A stretch of 64,000 bases of DNA from Pseudomonas lurida. Its GTDB lineage: Bacteria; Pseudomonadota; Gammaproteobacteria; Pseudomonadales; Pseudomonadaceae. Made by a program: the position numbers and the translations under genes. The first letter of the stretch is position 1; the number at the start of each line of letters is the position of its first letter. Of this stretch, positions 1 through 8,675 are shown piece after piece. The stretch is from NCBI RefSeq assembly GCF_002563895.1, contig NZ_PDJB01000001.1, positions 2,525,501 to 2,589,500 of the forward strand, in the 5' to 3' direction. The notes below the pieces were generated by a model, which saw nothing but the letters and a program-made list of their open reading frames with translations, had not been told where the DNA came from and did no database searches.

Positions 1-3000
1 ACCTGCTGGGCCGGGAAGTGGCACTGCGAAGCCTGTTCGAACAACCGCGTCTGCAAGGGTTTGTCGCCGCGCTTTCGACCGACAGCGGCATGCCACTGGC
101 ACCGGCGTTGGTTGCGGTCGGACGCGATCAGCCCTTGCCGCTGTCCTATGCCCAGGAGCGCCAATGGTTCCTCTGGCAACTGGATCCGAGTAGCGCCGCC
201 TACCATGTGCCGAGCGCTCTGCGCCTGAAAGGGCGCCTTGACCTGTCGGCACTGCAGCGCAGTTTTGACACCCTGGTAGCGCGTCACGAAAACCTGCGGA
301 CATACCTTCAGCAGGACGGTGAGCGTGCTGTTCAGGTGATCGCCGAGCAGGCCAGCGTTGAGGTTGCCCGGGTCGACATCGGCGCATCAGCGATCCGCAC
401 CGAAGTGGAGTCGCAGATCGCGCGGCCTTTCGACCTGACTCAGGGGCCGCTGATGCGGGCGAGCCTGCTGCGTGTGGCCGAGGACGATCATGTGCTGGTG
501 CTGGTGCAGCATCACATCGTTTCCGATGGCTGGTCGATGCAGGTCATGGTCGATGAGTTGGTGCAGCTGTACGCCGCTTTCAGCCTGGGCCAGGCGCCGC
601 AATTGCCAGCGTTGCCGATCCAGTACGCTGACTATGCCGTTTGGCAGCGCCAGTGGATGGAGGCGGGCGAGAAGACTCGCCAGCTGGAGTACTGGCGCGG
701 CCTGCTCGGCGGTGAACAACCGGTACTGGAGCTGCCGCTGGATCACGCCCGCCCGAGTCAGCAAAGTCATCGCGGCGCGAGCCTGGACATCCAAGTGCCG
801 CCCGCCCTGGTGACGGAGCTGCGCGCGCTGGCCCAGCGCGAGGACGTGACCCTGTTCATGTTACTGCTGGCGTCGTTCCAGGCCCTGTTGCATCGCTACA
901 GCGGTCAGTCGGATATCCGCGTGGGCGTGCCCGTGGCCAACCGCAACCGCGTGGAAACCGAACGGTTGATCGGCTTTTTCGTCAACACCCAGGTGCTCAA
1001 GGCCGATATCGATGGGCAGACCACCGTTGCGCAGTTGCTGGCCCAGGTCAAACAGCGTGCGCTGGACGCCCAGGCTCATCAGGACTTGCCCTTCGAGCAG
1101 TTGGTGGAAGCCTTGCAGCCTGAGCGCAACCTGAGTTTCAACCCGTTGTTCCAGGTGCTGTTCAATCATCAGACCCAAGCCAGTGGCCGCGATGAAGATG
1201 AGCAATTACCCGGTCTGCACGTCAGTGGCCTGGAGTGGGACAATCATACCGCCCAGTTTGACCTGAGCTTGAACACCCACGAGTCCGCCGGGGGGCTTGC
1301 CGCCTCGTTGACTTACGCCACGGACCTGTTCGAGCTTGCCACATTGGCGCGGATGGCGGCCCATTGGCTGAACCTGCTCAATGGCATGACCCGTGATGCC
1401 CAGCAGCGTATCGGCCAGTTGCCGCTGCTGGAACCTCAGGAGCAGCAAGCAGCCGTTCACGATTGGAATTCCACCGCGCGAGAATACCCGTTGCAACGTT
1501 GCGTGCATCAGTTGATCGAAGAACAGGTCCTCCGCACACCGGATGCGCCTGCCCTGGTGTTTGGTCAACAGTGCCTGGACTACGCCGAGTTGAACCACCG
1601 CGCCAACCGACTCGCCCATCGTTTGATCGAAGCCGGTGTGGGCCCGGATGTGCTGGTGGGGCTGGCGGTCGAGCGCTCCATCGAAATGGTCATCGGCTTG
1701 TTGGCAGTACTCAAGGCTGGCGGTGCCTATGTGCCGCTCGACCCTGAATACCCGCGTGAGCGGCTGGCGTATATGCTGGAAGACAGCGGAGTGAAACTGT
1801 TGCTGACCCAGGCGCATTTGCTGGACCAGTTACCGATTCCATCCGGTTTGGAAACCCTGGTGCTGGGCGGATCTGTGTTCGAACGCTATAGCGAAGAGAA
1901 CCCGGGCATCGTTTTGCACGGCGAAAACCTCGCCTACGTGATCTACACCTCCGGTTCCACCGGTCAGCCCAAAGGCGCCGGCAACCGTCATTCGGCACTG
2001 ACCAACCGGCTGTGCTGGATGCAGGAAGCCTACGGCTTGAATGCCCGCGACAGCGTACTGCAAAAAACGCCGTTCAGTTTCGACGTGTCGGTATGGGAGT
2101 TCTTCTGGCCACTGATGACTGGCTCGCGGCTTGTCGTCGCCGCGCCGGGGGATCACCGCGATCCGCAAAAGCTGGTCGCACTGATCAATGCGCAGCGGAT
2201 CACCACATTGCACTTCGTGCCTTCGATGTTGCAAGCGTTCCTCCAGGATTCGGCGGTTGCCAGCTGTCACAGCCTGCAGCGCATTGTGTGCAGCGGCGAG
2301 GCGCTGCCCGTGGATGCCCAGCAGCAAGTCTTCGCCAAATTGCCGCAGGCCGACCTGTATAACCTGTATGGCCCGACCGAAGCAGCCATCGATGTGACCC
2401 ACTGGACCTGCCGCGACGAAGGCTGCGACACGGTGCCGATTGGTGAGCCCATCGCCAACCTGCGCACTTATGTGTTGGACGCCGACTTGGCCCCCGTGCC
2501 GGTCGGCGTCGCTGGGGAGCTGTATCTCGGCGGCGCGGGCCTGGCACGCAGTTATCACCGCCGTCCGGCGCTGACTGCCGAACGTTTCGTTCCGTGTCCG
2601 TTCCACAACGGCGCGCGCCTGTATCGCACTGGCGATCGCGTGTGCCAGCGTGCAAATGGCGTCATTGAATACCTGGGCCGTCTTGATCATCAGGTCAAGC
2701 TGCGCGGTTTGCGTATCGAGCTGGGAGAAATCGAAGCCCGCCTGCTTGAACATCCGGTTGTGCGTGAGGCCACCGTGCTGGCAGTCGATGGCAAGCATCT
2801 GGTGGGTTACCTGGTGCTGCAACAGGCCGGCGACGATTGGCGCGAGCGGTTGAGCGCCTATCTGGCCAGTCACGTGCCGGACTATATGGTCCCGGCGCAA
2901 TGGGTAGTGCTGGAACAGATGCCCCTGAGCCCCAACGGCAAGCTAGATCGCAAGGCCCTGCCCAGGCCGCAAGCGAGCGACCGCGATTACGTTGCACCAC

Positions 3001-4076
3001 AGACCGGACTGGAACAGCAGCTTGCCGCCGTGTGGGCGCAAGTGCTGGAGGTGGAGCGTGTGGGGTTGCACGACAACTTCTTCGAGCTGGGCGGCCACTC
3101 GTTGCTGGTGTTGTTGCTCAAGGACCGCATCCACAAGGCCTGCGGTGTCACGCTCGCCGTCAATCAACTGATGCTGCACCCGACGATCGCAGGCCAGGCG
3201 CGCTGTATCGAGGGGGATGTCGGTGGCTCGTTGATCGTCAGGCTCAACAGCCAGACCCAGGGCACGCCGCTGTACCTGTTCCACCCAAGCTTTGGCTCGG
3301 TGCATTGTTACAAGGCTATCGCCCTGGCATTGCGTGAGCAGCGTCCGGTGTTGGGTGTGATTTGTCGGACCTTGGTGGAAGAGGGCGTTGAGGTGCCGAC
3401 CTGGGCGCAGATGGTCGAGGACTACACCCAACAGCTGTTGCTGGCCCAGCCCCACGGCGCCTTCCGTCTGGGCGGCTGGTCACTGGGTGGCAACCTGGCG
3501 ATGGAGGTGGCGTACCGCCTGGAACAAGCTGGCCGGACCGTGGAATTGCTGGGCTGGATCGACGCGCCGCCGCCTGCACGCTTTACCGCATTCTGGCAAG
3601 AGGGCGCGCGGGTGGACGAGCGAGTGATTTCCGCCGCCGAACGCCGCGTGGATTTGTTGGCGGTGATGTTCCCGGCGTATGCCGAGCAGATTCGCAACGT
3701 CTGGCATATGGCTGCCGGCGAGCAGGATGAGCAGTGGCAACGTGTGTCCGAGTGGGCCGAACTGACCCTGGGCGACAGCTTCCGCGTGCTCAAGGATGAG
3801 TTGCAAATCGGCGGCGAGACTGAGCGTTCCTGGGCGCTCAAGCAGGTGCTGGACGAGCGCCTGCAAGACGCCGACTACCGTGCGATCAAGGCTCCGGTCA
3901 ATTGCTGGTGGGCCGCCCTGAGCGAAGGCGGTATTCACCAGGCGCTGATTGAGACCGGCATGCGCGAAGTGATTGGCCAGTCAGGCATCCAGCGCTCGGT
4001 GGTGATCGACACGACACACCACCGGATCGTGGACAACGCCGAGTTCATCAGCAGTTTTGTCTCGGCAATGGAGTAA
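1..4076 (+). CDS. pvdD: Pyoverdine peptide synthetase, terminal module with thioesterase (5' truncated by window)
   Basis: The reading frame is already open at base 3, so this is the 3' part of a larger NRPS gene. It begins in the tail of a carrier domain. Then come a condensation domain (about 130-1440, HHIVSDGW at 510-533, the LCL type), an adenylation domain (about 1490-2960), a carrier domain with GGHSL near 3091-3105, and a type I thioesterase (about 3240-4060, GWSLGG near 3472-3489). The adenylation specificity residues I read are D-V-W-H-V-S-L-I-D-K, the usual Ser code, so the last residue of the peptide is predicted to be L-Ser. There is no epimerisation domain between the first carrier and the C domain. 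The thioesterase releases ferribactin, the pyoverdine precursor. The name rests on position next to fpvA and pvdE. Another pvd NRPS letter is possible because naming varies between strains. Confidence 0.88.
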   Translation, partial: LLGREVALRSLFEQPRLQGFVAALSTDSGMPLAPALVAVGRDQPLPLSYAQERQWFLWQLDPSSAAYHVPSALRLKGRLDLSALQRSFDTLVARHENLRTYLQQDGERAVQVIAEQASVEVARVDIGASAIRTEVESQIARPFDLTQGPLMRASLLRVAEDDHVLVLVQHHIVSDGWSMQVMVDELVQLYAAFSLGQAPQLPALPIQYADYAVWQRQWMEAGEKTRQLEYWRGLLGGEQPVLELPLDHARPSQQSHRGASLDIQVPPALVTELRALAQREDVTLFMLLLASFQALLHRYSGQSDIRVGVPVANRNRVETERLIGFFVNTQVLKADIDGQTTVAQLLAQVKQRALDAQAHQDLPFEQLVEALQPERNLSFNPLFQVLFNHQTQASGRDEDEQLPGLHVSGLEWDNHTAQFDLSLNTHESAGGLAASLTYATDLFELATLARMAAHWLNLLNGMTRDAQQRIGQLPLLEPQEQQAAVHDWNSTAREYPLQRCVHQLIEEQVLRTPDAPALVFGQQCLDYAELNHRANRLAHRLIEAGVGPDVLVGLAVERSIEMVIGLLAVLKAGGAYVPLDPEYPRERLAYMLEDSGVKLLLTQAHLLDQLPIPSGLETLVLGGSVFERYSEENPGIVLHGENLAYVIYTSGSTGQPKGAGNRHSALTNRLCWMQEAYGLNARDSVLQKTPFSFDVSVWEFFWPLMTGSRLVVAAPGDHRDPQKLVALINAQRITTLHFVPSMLQAFLQDSAVASCHSLQRIVCSGEALPVDAQQQVFAKLPQADLYNLYGPTEAAIDVTHWTCRDEGCDTVPIGEPIANLRTYVLDADLAPVPVGVAGELYLGGAGLARSYHRRPALTAERFVPCPFHNGARLYRTGDRVCQRANGVIEYLGRLDHQVKLRGLRIELGEIEARLLEHPVVREATVLAVDGKHLVGYLVLQQAGDDWRERLSAYLASHVPDYMVPAQWVVLEQMPLSPNGKLDRKALPRPQASDRDYVAPQTGLEQQLAAVWAQVLEVERVGLHDNFFELGGHSLLVLLLKDRIHKACGVTLAVNQLMLHPTIAGQARCIEGDVGGSLIVRLNSQTQGTPLYLFHPSFGSVHCYKAIALALREQRPVLGVICRTLVEEGVEVPTWAQMVEDYTQQLLLAQPHGAFRLGGWSLGGNLAMEVAYRLEQAGRTVELLGWIDAPPPARFTAFWQEGARVDERVISAAERRVDLLAVMFPAYAEQIRNVWHMAAGEQDEQWQRVSEWAELTLGDSFRVLKDELQIGGETERSWALKQVLDERLQDADYRAIKAPVNCWWAALSEGGIHQALIETGMREVIGQSGIQRSVVIDTTHHRIVDNAEFISSFVSAME

Positions 4077-4092
4077 GCGGTTGCGGTAACAG

Positions 4093-4126
4093 ACGCCCCT
4101 GGCCAGTGATGACCAGGGGCGTTTTG
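4093..4126 (+). terminator. Rho-independent terminator after the pyoverdine NRPS
   Basis: A 9-bp perfect stem (CGCCCCTGG at 4094-4102 with CCAGGGGCG at 4113-4121) is followed directly by TTTT. It lies 17 bases past the NRPS stop codon. Confidence 0.9.
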
Positions 4127-4142
4127 CTGTCTGGTGTCCCCC

Positions 4143-4203
4143 TCGTCGGCAAGCCGGCTCCTTCGGGTGTACGCCTCTTTCGTAGGCGCTGGCTTGCCGG
4201 CGA
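4143..4203. repeat. REP-like inverted pair
   Basis: The two arms (4143-4162 and 4184-4203) are imperfect reverse complements built on GGCAAGCCGGC / GCTGGCTTGCCGGC. This is one of at least six similar palindromic elements in the window, all intergenic. It lies between two terminators in the convergent pvdD/fpvA gap. Confidence 0.75.
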
Positions 4204-4247
4204 AAAACCCCTGGCACTGCATTCACCCAGGCATGCGCAACGGGTAC

Positions 4248-4283
4248 AAAAAAGCCCCTGGTCATGTGACCAGGGGCTTTTCT
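4248..4283 (-). terminator. Bidirectional terminator after fpvA
   Basis: An 11-bp perfect stem (GCCCCTGGTCA at 4254-4264, TGACCAGGGGC at 4267-4277) has a 2-base loop. It is flanked by AAAAAA on the left and TTTT on the right, so it can end transcription on both strands. It lies just beyond the fpvA stop codon. Its stem core CCCCTGG matches the terminator at 4093. Confidence 0.88.
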
Positions 4284-4293
4284 TTTGGGGGGC

Positions 4294-6711
4294 TTAGAAG
4301 TCCCAGCGTGTGGTGACCATTACGTTGCGTGGATCGCCAGGGTAGGCTGAGTCATAGAAGCCGATGTTGGTGTAGTAGTGCTTGTCGAACAGGTTGTTGA
4401 CGTTGAGGGTCGCCGAGAGGTTTTCGGTCACTTGGTAACGGGTCATCAAGTCAACCAGCCAGTACGGGTCCTGGGTGAACTTCTCGGAGCGGCCGCCACC
4501 GGGGTAGCCCCAGTTGTTGACGGTCTGCCAGCCGGCGCTCTGCCAGCGTGCGCCGCCACCAATGGTGAGCTTGTCCAGGTTGCCCTGCAGTTTGTAGGTG
4601 GTATAGAAGCTCACCTGATCTTCCGGTTCCCAGGTGGCGACCTTCTTGCCATCGTCATCGCGGGCGATCTTATGGGTGTAGCCCGCTTGCAGTTGCCAGC
4701 CTCGGGCGAGTTCGCCGGAGATTTCCGCTTCGTAGCCCTTGGTCTTGGTCTTGGTGCCGATGTACGAGAAGTCGACGCCTGGCTGGGAGTTCCAGGCGGT
4801 ATCGGCAAGGGGACGGTTTTCTTCGTGCACTTCGAAGTAAGCGAGGCTGGAGTTCAGGCGGCCTTCGAAGAATTCACCCTTGAGGCCCAGTTCATAGTTC
4901 TTGCCTTCGTTCGGGTCGAGCATGGTACGGGTACGTGTGCGGTATTGGGTTTGTGGCTGGAAGATTTCGGTGTAGCTGGCATACGCGGTGAAGTTGTCAT
5001 TCAGGTCATACGTCAAGCCGGCGTAGGGCACTACCTTGCCGCTTTCCTGGGTGTCGCTGGTACCGGTGACCTGATAGTTGGCGATACGTGAGCCGAGTAA
5101 CAGGTGCAGCTCATCCGTCAGGCTGAAACGGCCAGTCACATAGGTACCGGTCTGGCGGGTGGTTTCGTCATTGATCTTGGTGGCAGTCCACAGCGGCTCT
5201 ATGGCCTGGCCGTGCCAGTTGTAGAAGTCATAGGAGTTGTTGAAGTAGGTGGTCGCGGTGTAGTCCTTGGCTTTCCATTTGGAGATGGAAAGGGACTGGC
5301 CGATCACCAGTTCGTGTTCGCGGCCGAACAGCTCGAATGGCCCCGAGGCGTACACATCGAGGCTGTCGCTGGTGGTGTCGCCGACGTATTTGCGCGCATA
5401 AATGGAGCTGGCCGTGGCGGAATCCTGGGAAATGTAGCCCAGCGGCGCGTTATAGCCATTGATCTGGTGGTTGTACTGGCCCTTGGTGACCCAGCCATTG
5501 TCGAACGTATGTTCCAGGGTGGCGAACGCAGTGCGGCTGTACTGCTCCCATGAGCCCCATTTTGGGCCGTTGTTGAACGAACGCGGCAGGTCCAGCTTGT
5601 TGCCGGTAGCATCAAAGATGGTGCGCGTTCCGGTCCAGCTGGAGCCTTTCGGGTCGCTGTCCTGGTAGTCGGCGCCAACGGTCAGCAGGGTGTTTTCGTC
5701 CAGGTCGAATTCGAGGATGCCGTAAAACACACCTGTCTTGCGCGAATAGTGGTCGAGGAACGAGTGTTTGTCCTGATAGGCCGCAACGGCACGGCCACGC
5801 ACGTTACCGGTTTCGGTCAGTGGGCCGCTGACGTCGACCTGGGAGCGATAGTTATCCCAGGAGCCGGCGCCCAGCTCGATGCTGCTCTTGAACTCGGAGG
5901 TCGGCTTTTTGCGGATCAGGTTGATGGTACCGCCCGGGCCGCCGGCGCCGGTGAGCAGGCCGGTGGCGCCCTTGAGCACCTCGACGCGGTCGTAGATCGC
6001 CATGTCGGTCAGGGTCTGGCCGGCCGAGTATTGGGCGTCGCGCAGGGTCGGAATACCGTCGTATTGGAAGTTGACGATAGAGAAACCACGGGAATAGTAG
6101 TTGGTGCGCTCGGTGTCATAGGTCGACACGGTGATGCCCGGGGTGTGGCGCATCACGTCATCGATAGCGTTGAGCCCGAAATCATCCATCACCTGACGCG
6201 TCACCACCGAAATCGACTGCGGCGTTTCCCGTGGCGTCAGCACCAGGCGCGTCGCCGTGGCGATGGTCCCCGGGGTATACGAACCCGTGCCTTCTGTCAC
6301 GGTGCCCAGCTGGTTGGCAGTGACCTGCGTGGTCCCCAGCTCCAGCCCCGAAGACGCGACCGCGCTGATGGTGATCGTGTTGCCCTGCTGGCCATAACTG
6401 ACGCCGGCGCCCTTGAGCAGGGTGGCGATGGCCTTGCTCGGATCTTGCTTGCCCTTGACCGCGGTGCTGTTCTTGCCTTGCACATCTGTCGGGCTGTACA
6501 ACACCTGCAGGTTGGTCTGGCGACCAAATTCCTGCAGCGCCGTCCCCAACGGCTGTGCGGGAATGTCGATCTCGATCTCCTGGGCCTGCACATAACTGGC
6601 CATGGGCAGGGACACCGCGAGGGCAAGCGCGCAAGGCTTGAGGTTGAAGTTCAGTGCCCGTCGCATTGATAGCGCTTTGCTCAGGGGGCTGAGACCGAGT
6701 CGTACTGACAT
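4294..6711 (-). CDS. fpvA: TonB-dependent ferripyoverdine receptor with signalling domain
   Basis: The product is 805 residues. It has a signal peptide (hydrophobic stretch near residues 25-43 ending in YVQAQ), then an STN/secretin-TonB signalling domain (about 45-115). A plug follows that includes RGFSIVNFQYDG. The beta-barrel ends in a C-terminal Phe, as outer-membrane barrels do. The signalling domain marks a transducing receptor that would talk to an FpvR-type anti-sigma factor, not present here. It imports ferric pyoverdine using TonB energy. It lies between the terminal NRPS and pvdE, as in other fluorescent pseudomonads. The start at 6711 has a weak purine-rich AGAGAA upstream. A second Met at residue 16 would still give a signal peptide but has no visible ribosome site. 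Confidence 0.92.
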   Translation of the reverse strand: MSVRLGLSPLSKALSMRRALNFNLKPCALALAVSLPMASYVQAQEIEIDIPAQPLGTALQEFGRQTNLQVLYSPTDVQGKNSTAVKGKQDPSKAIATLLKGAGVSYGQQGNTITISAVASSGLELGTTQVTANQLGTVTEGTGSYTPGTIATATRLVLTPRETPQSISVVTRQVMDDFGLNAIDDVMRHTPGITVSTYDTERTNYYSRGFSIVNFQYDGIPTLRDAQYSAGQTLTDMAIYDRVEVLKGATGLLTGAGGPGGTINLIRKKPTSEFKSSIELGAGSWDNYRSQVDVSGPLTETGNVRGRAVAAYQDKHSFLDHYSRKTGVFYGILEFDLDENTLLTVGADYQDSDPKGSSWTGTRTIFDATGNKLDLPRSFNNGPKWGSWEQYSRTAFATLEHTFDNGWVTKGQYNHQINGYNAPLGYISQDSATASSIYARKYVGDTTSDSLDVYASGPFELFGREHELVIGQSLSISKWKAKDYTATTYFNNSYDFYNWHGQAIEPLWTATKINDETTRQTGTYVTGRFSLTDELHLLLGSRIANYQVTGTSDTQESGKVVPYAGLTYDLNDNFTAYASYTEIFQPQTQYRTRTRTMLDPNEGKNYELGLKGEFFEGRLNSSLAYFEVHEENRPLADTAWNSQPGVDFSYIGTKTKTKGYEAEISGELARGWQLQAGYTHKIARDDDGKKVATWEPEDQVSFYTTYKLQGNLDKLTIGGGARWQSAGWQTVNNWGYPGGGRSEKFTQDPYWLVDLMTRYQVTENLSATLNVNNLFDKHYYTNIGFYDSAYPGDPRNVMVTTRWDF

Positions 6712-6760
6712 GGATGCGTTCTCTTCTGTGTTTTTAGGTTGGCAGTTTATAGGTGTTTAT

Positions 6761-6780
6761 TGAGGTCAATTCTCATTACC
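6761..6780 (-). promoter_or_regulatory. Fur-box-like site upstream of fpvA
   Basis: Read on the minus strand the site is GGTAATGAGAATTGACCTCA. Its first half agrees with the classic Fur 19-mer half GATAATGATAAT at 10 of 12 bases. It is 50-70 bases before the fpvA start. No exact TAAAT-N16-CGT box was found here, so fpvA may be read through from pvdE or use an FpvI promoter I cannot define. Confidence 0.45.
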
Positions 6781-6822
6781 ACTAGTGAGACGTTCCTACC
6801 TGCAGAAACCGGAAAAGAATTT

Positions 6823-8475
6823 TCAGGCCGGTGCCATTTCGTGCACCACCTGGCCCGCACGCAGCCGCACCAGCTGATCGGCGATATCGAAATAGCGGTC
6901 GTCATGGCTGATCACGATGATGGTCTTGCCCAGGCGCTTGAGGTCCGGCAGCAGCTCGGTGTAGAAGACGCGGCGGAAAGCCGGGTCCTGGTCGGCGGCC
7001 CATTCGTCGAACACCAGCACCGGGCGTTCTTCCAGCCAGGCATTGACCAGCGCCAGGCGCTTGCGCTGGCCGGTGGAGAGGTCGGTGGTGCTGAACACGC
7101 CGTCCTTGACGCTGACCTTGTGCGCGATTTCCAGGCGCTCCAGGTATTTGGCGGCACTGTCCAGCGACTGCGTGGCGCTGCCTTGGACCAGGTCATCGAA
7201 CAGGTAGTAGTCGGCGAAGACCGTGGTGAACAATTGGCGGTAGTCGTCGCGCGCGGTGTCGGTCACGGTGTCGCCGTTGAGGCGGATTTCGCCGGCGTGG
7301 GGTTGATACAGGCCCAGCAACAGCTTGATCAGGGTGGTCTTGCCGCAGCCGTTCTCGCCGACGATAAACACGATATCGCCCTGCTTGATGCTCAGGTTGA
7401 TCGGCCCCAGGTGGAACGGCTGGCTGCCTTCCACCGGTGGCGGGCTGTACGTCACGCCGCGCAATTCCAGGCTGTTGACCACCGGCGTGGGGGCTTCACT
7501 GCCATCCATCAGCAGGTGGGGCTCGGGGGACGAGAAGCGGTCGGACAGTTCGGAGATCCGCGCAAAGGCAATGCGCGCCTTGCCGATGATCGGCAAGTAA
7601 CCCACCACATGCTCCAGCGGGCCTTTCATGTACAGCAGCACCAGCACGAAGCCGGTGATCACTGCCGGGTCCGGGTTCGGGCTATAGGCCTGCATGGCAA
7701 GGGCCAGGCCGATGACCACGAAGAACAGCATCGAGCCAAAGGTCTTGGCGACGATGTAGATGTTCACCGAGCGCACCTGGATATCGCTGATCCGGTCAGC
7801 GGTTTCCTGGATGCGGTGAGTGTTCATGCGATAGCGGCGGGGCCGGTGGATGCGCAACTCCTTGGCCCCCGAAGCGATTGCAGAGTAGTAGCGTTGCAAC
7901 TCGTCTTCCAGGTCGCGGGCCTGGTCGAAGCCGCGAATCCCCTTGTGCCCGGCAATGAATTGCACGCTGCTGCCAATGACGATGGCGACGATCATCATCA
8001 GGAACATCGGCACCGACAAGTACGCCAGGTAGCCCAGGCAGCCGAGGGTCACGGTCGTTGCGATGGCCAGTGGGGTGAACGCGAAGGAAAAGTCACTGAT
8101 GGTGTCGACGTCGTGGGTCAGCACCGGAATCAGCCGGTGGGAGCGATACTGCTCAATCTGTTCGATGGGGGCCGACAGAACCTTCTCGCCGAGCTCCTTG
8201 CGCAGTGCCGCAATGATCCGCTGGCCCACGTAGTTGGTGCCGATATCCGACACGATCGAACTGGTCAGCGCCAGCACGCACAGCGCCGCAAATGTCAGGA
8301 TCACCCCCTGCGTCATCCCGGTGGAGGAGTGCAGGGCGTTGTTGATGGTCGCCAGCAACAACGTGATGGCCAGGCCGCCGGCCATGCCCAGGGCGACGGA
8401 AACGATCACGAGGGTGCGAAAGGGCCTGAGCAATGCGAGCAAACCGTTGAAGGCGCCGCGCTTGGGGTCGGTCAT
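6823..8475 (-). CDS. pvdE: ABC exporter of pyoverdine precursor to the periplasm
   Basis: This is a 550-residue half-transporter, matching the size of PvdE. An N-terminal membrane domain with about six hydrophobic segments is followed by an ATPase domain. The ATPase shows Walker A GENGCGKTT, a signature LSTGQRKR and Walker B VLVFDEWAADQDP, the form seen in the cyclic-peptide exporter (SyrD/PvdE) family. It moves acylated ferribactin across the inner membrane. I chose ATG 8475 over an upstream in-frame Met at 8535 because GGGAAG sits 5 bases before it, and because the upstream Met would fall within the PvdS promoter box. It is transcribed away from pvdF. fpvA follows 111 bases downstream on the same strand and may be co-transcribed. 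Confidence 0.95.
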   Translation of the reverse strand: MTDPKRGAFNGLLALLRPFRTLVIVSVALGMAGGLAITLLLATINNALHSSTGMTQGVILTFAALCVLALTSSIVSDIGTNYVGQRIIAALRKELGEKVLSAPIEQIEQYRSHRLIPVLTHDVDTISDFSFAFTPLAIATTVTLGCLGYLAYLSVPMFLMMIVAIVIGSSVQFIAGHKGIRGFDQARDLEDELQRYYSAIASGAKELRIHRPRRYRMNTHRIQETADRISDIQVRSVNIYIVAKTFGSMLFFVVIGLALAMQAYSPNPDPAVITGFVLVLLYMKGPLEHVVGYLPIIGKARIAFARISELSDRFSSPEPHLLMDGSEAPTPVVNSLELRGVTYSPPPVEGSQPFHLGPINLSIKQGDIVFIVGENGCGKTTLIKLLLGLYQPHAGEIRLNGDTVTDTARDDYRQLFTTVFADYYLFDDLVQGSATQSLDSAAKYLERLEIAHKVSVKDGVFSTTDLSTGQRKRLALVNAWLEERPVLVFDEWAADQDPAFRRVFYTELLPDLKRLGKTIIVISHDDRYFDIADQLVRLRAGQVVHEMAPA

Positions 8476-8535
8476 AAATACTTCCCGGAAAATGAAAAAG
8501 AGGGGGCTGGGCACACAGACCCTTACCCATGACAA

Positions 8536-8559
8536 ACGAAGGATTGGCGCGACTATTTA
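8536..8559 (-). promoter_or_regulatory. PvdS (iron-starvation sigma) box for pvdE
   Basis: On the minus strand TAAAT (8559-8555) is followed by exactly 16 bases and then CGT (8538-8536). This is the consensus promoter of the extracytoplasmic sigma factor PvdS. It lies about 60 bases upstream of the pvdE start. Confidence 0.9.
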
Positions 8560-8590
8560 GCTCGGCGTGCCCGGCGGGCGCGGGGGCGGA

Positions 8591-8614
8591 TAAATTGCAC
8601 GAGGGCTGGTTCGT
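8591..8614 (+). promoter_or_regulatory. PvdS (iron-starvation sigma) box for pvdF
   Basis: TAAAT at 8591-8595, 16 bases, then CGT at 8612-8614. It matches the PvdS consensus exactly and lies about 62 bases before the pvdF start, back to back with the pvdE box. Confidence 0.9.
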
Positions 8615-8675
8615 TCTTGTGGTGTAGGCGCACGCGTATTGGCGCGTGCCTGATCTATCCAGCGAGAGCGAAACA

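Noticed and set aside
6739..8532. A 597-codon plus-strand frame opposite pvdE.
   Set aside because: pvdE on the minus strand has full ABC-transporter motifs and a ribosome site. The plus frame has no domain and His/Gln/Asp-rich antisense composition.
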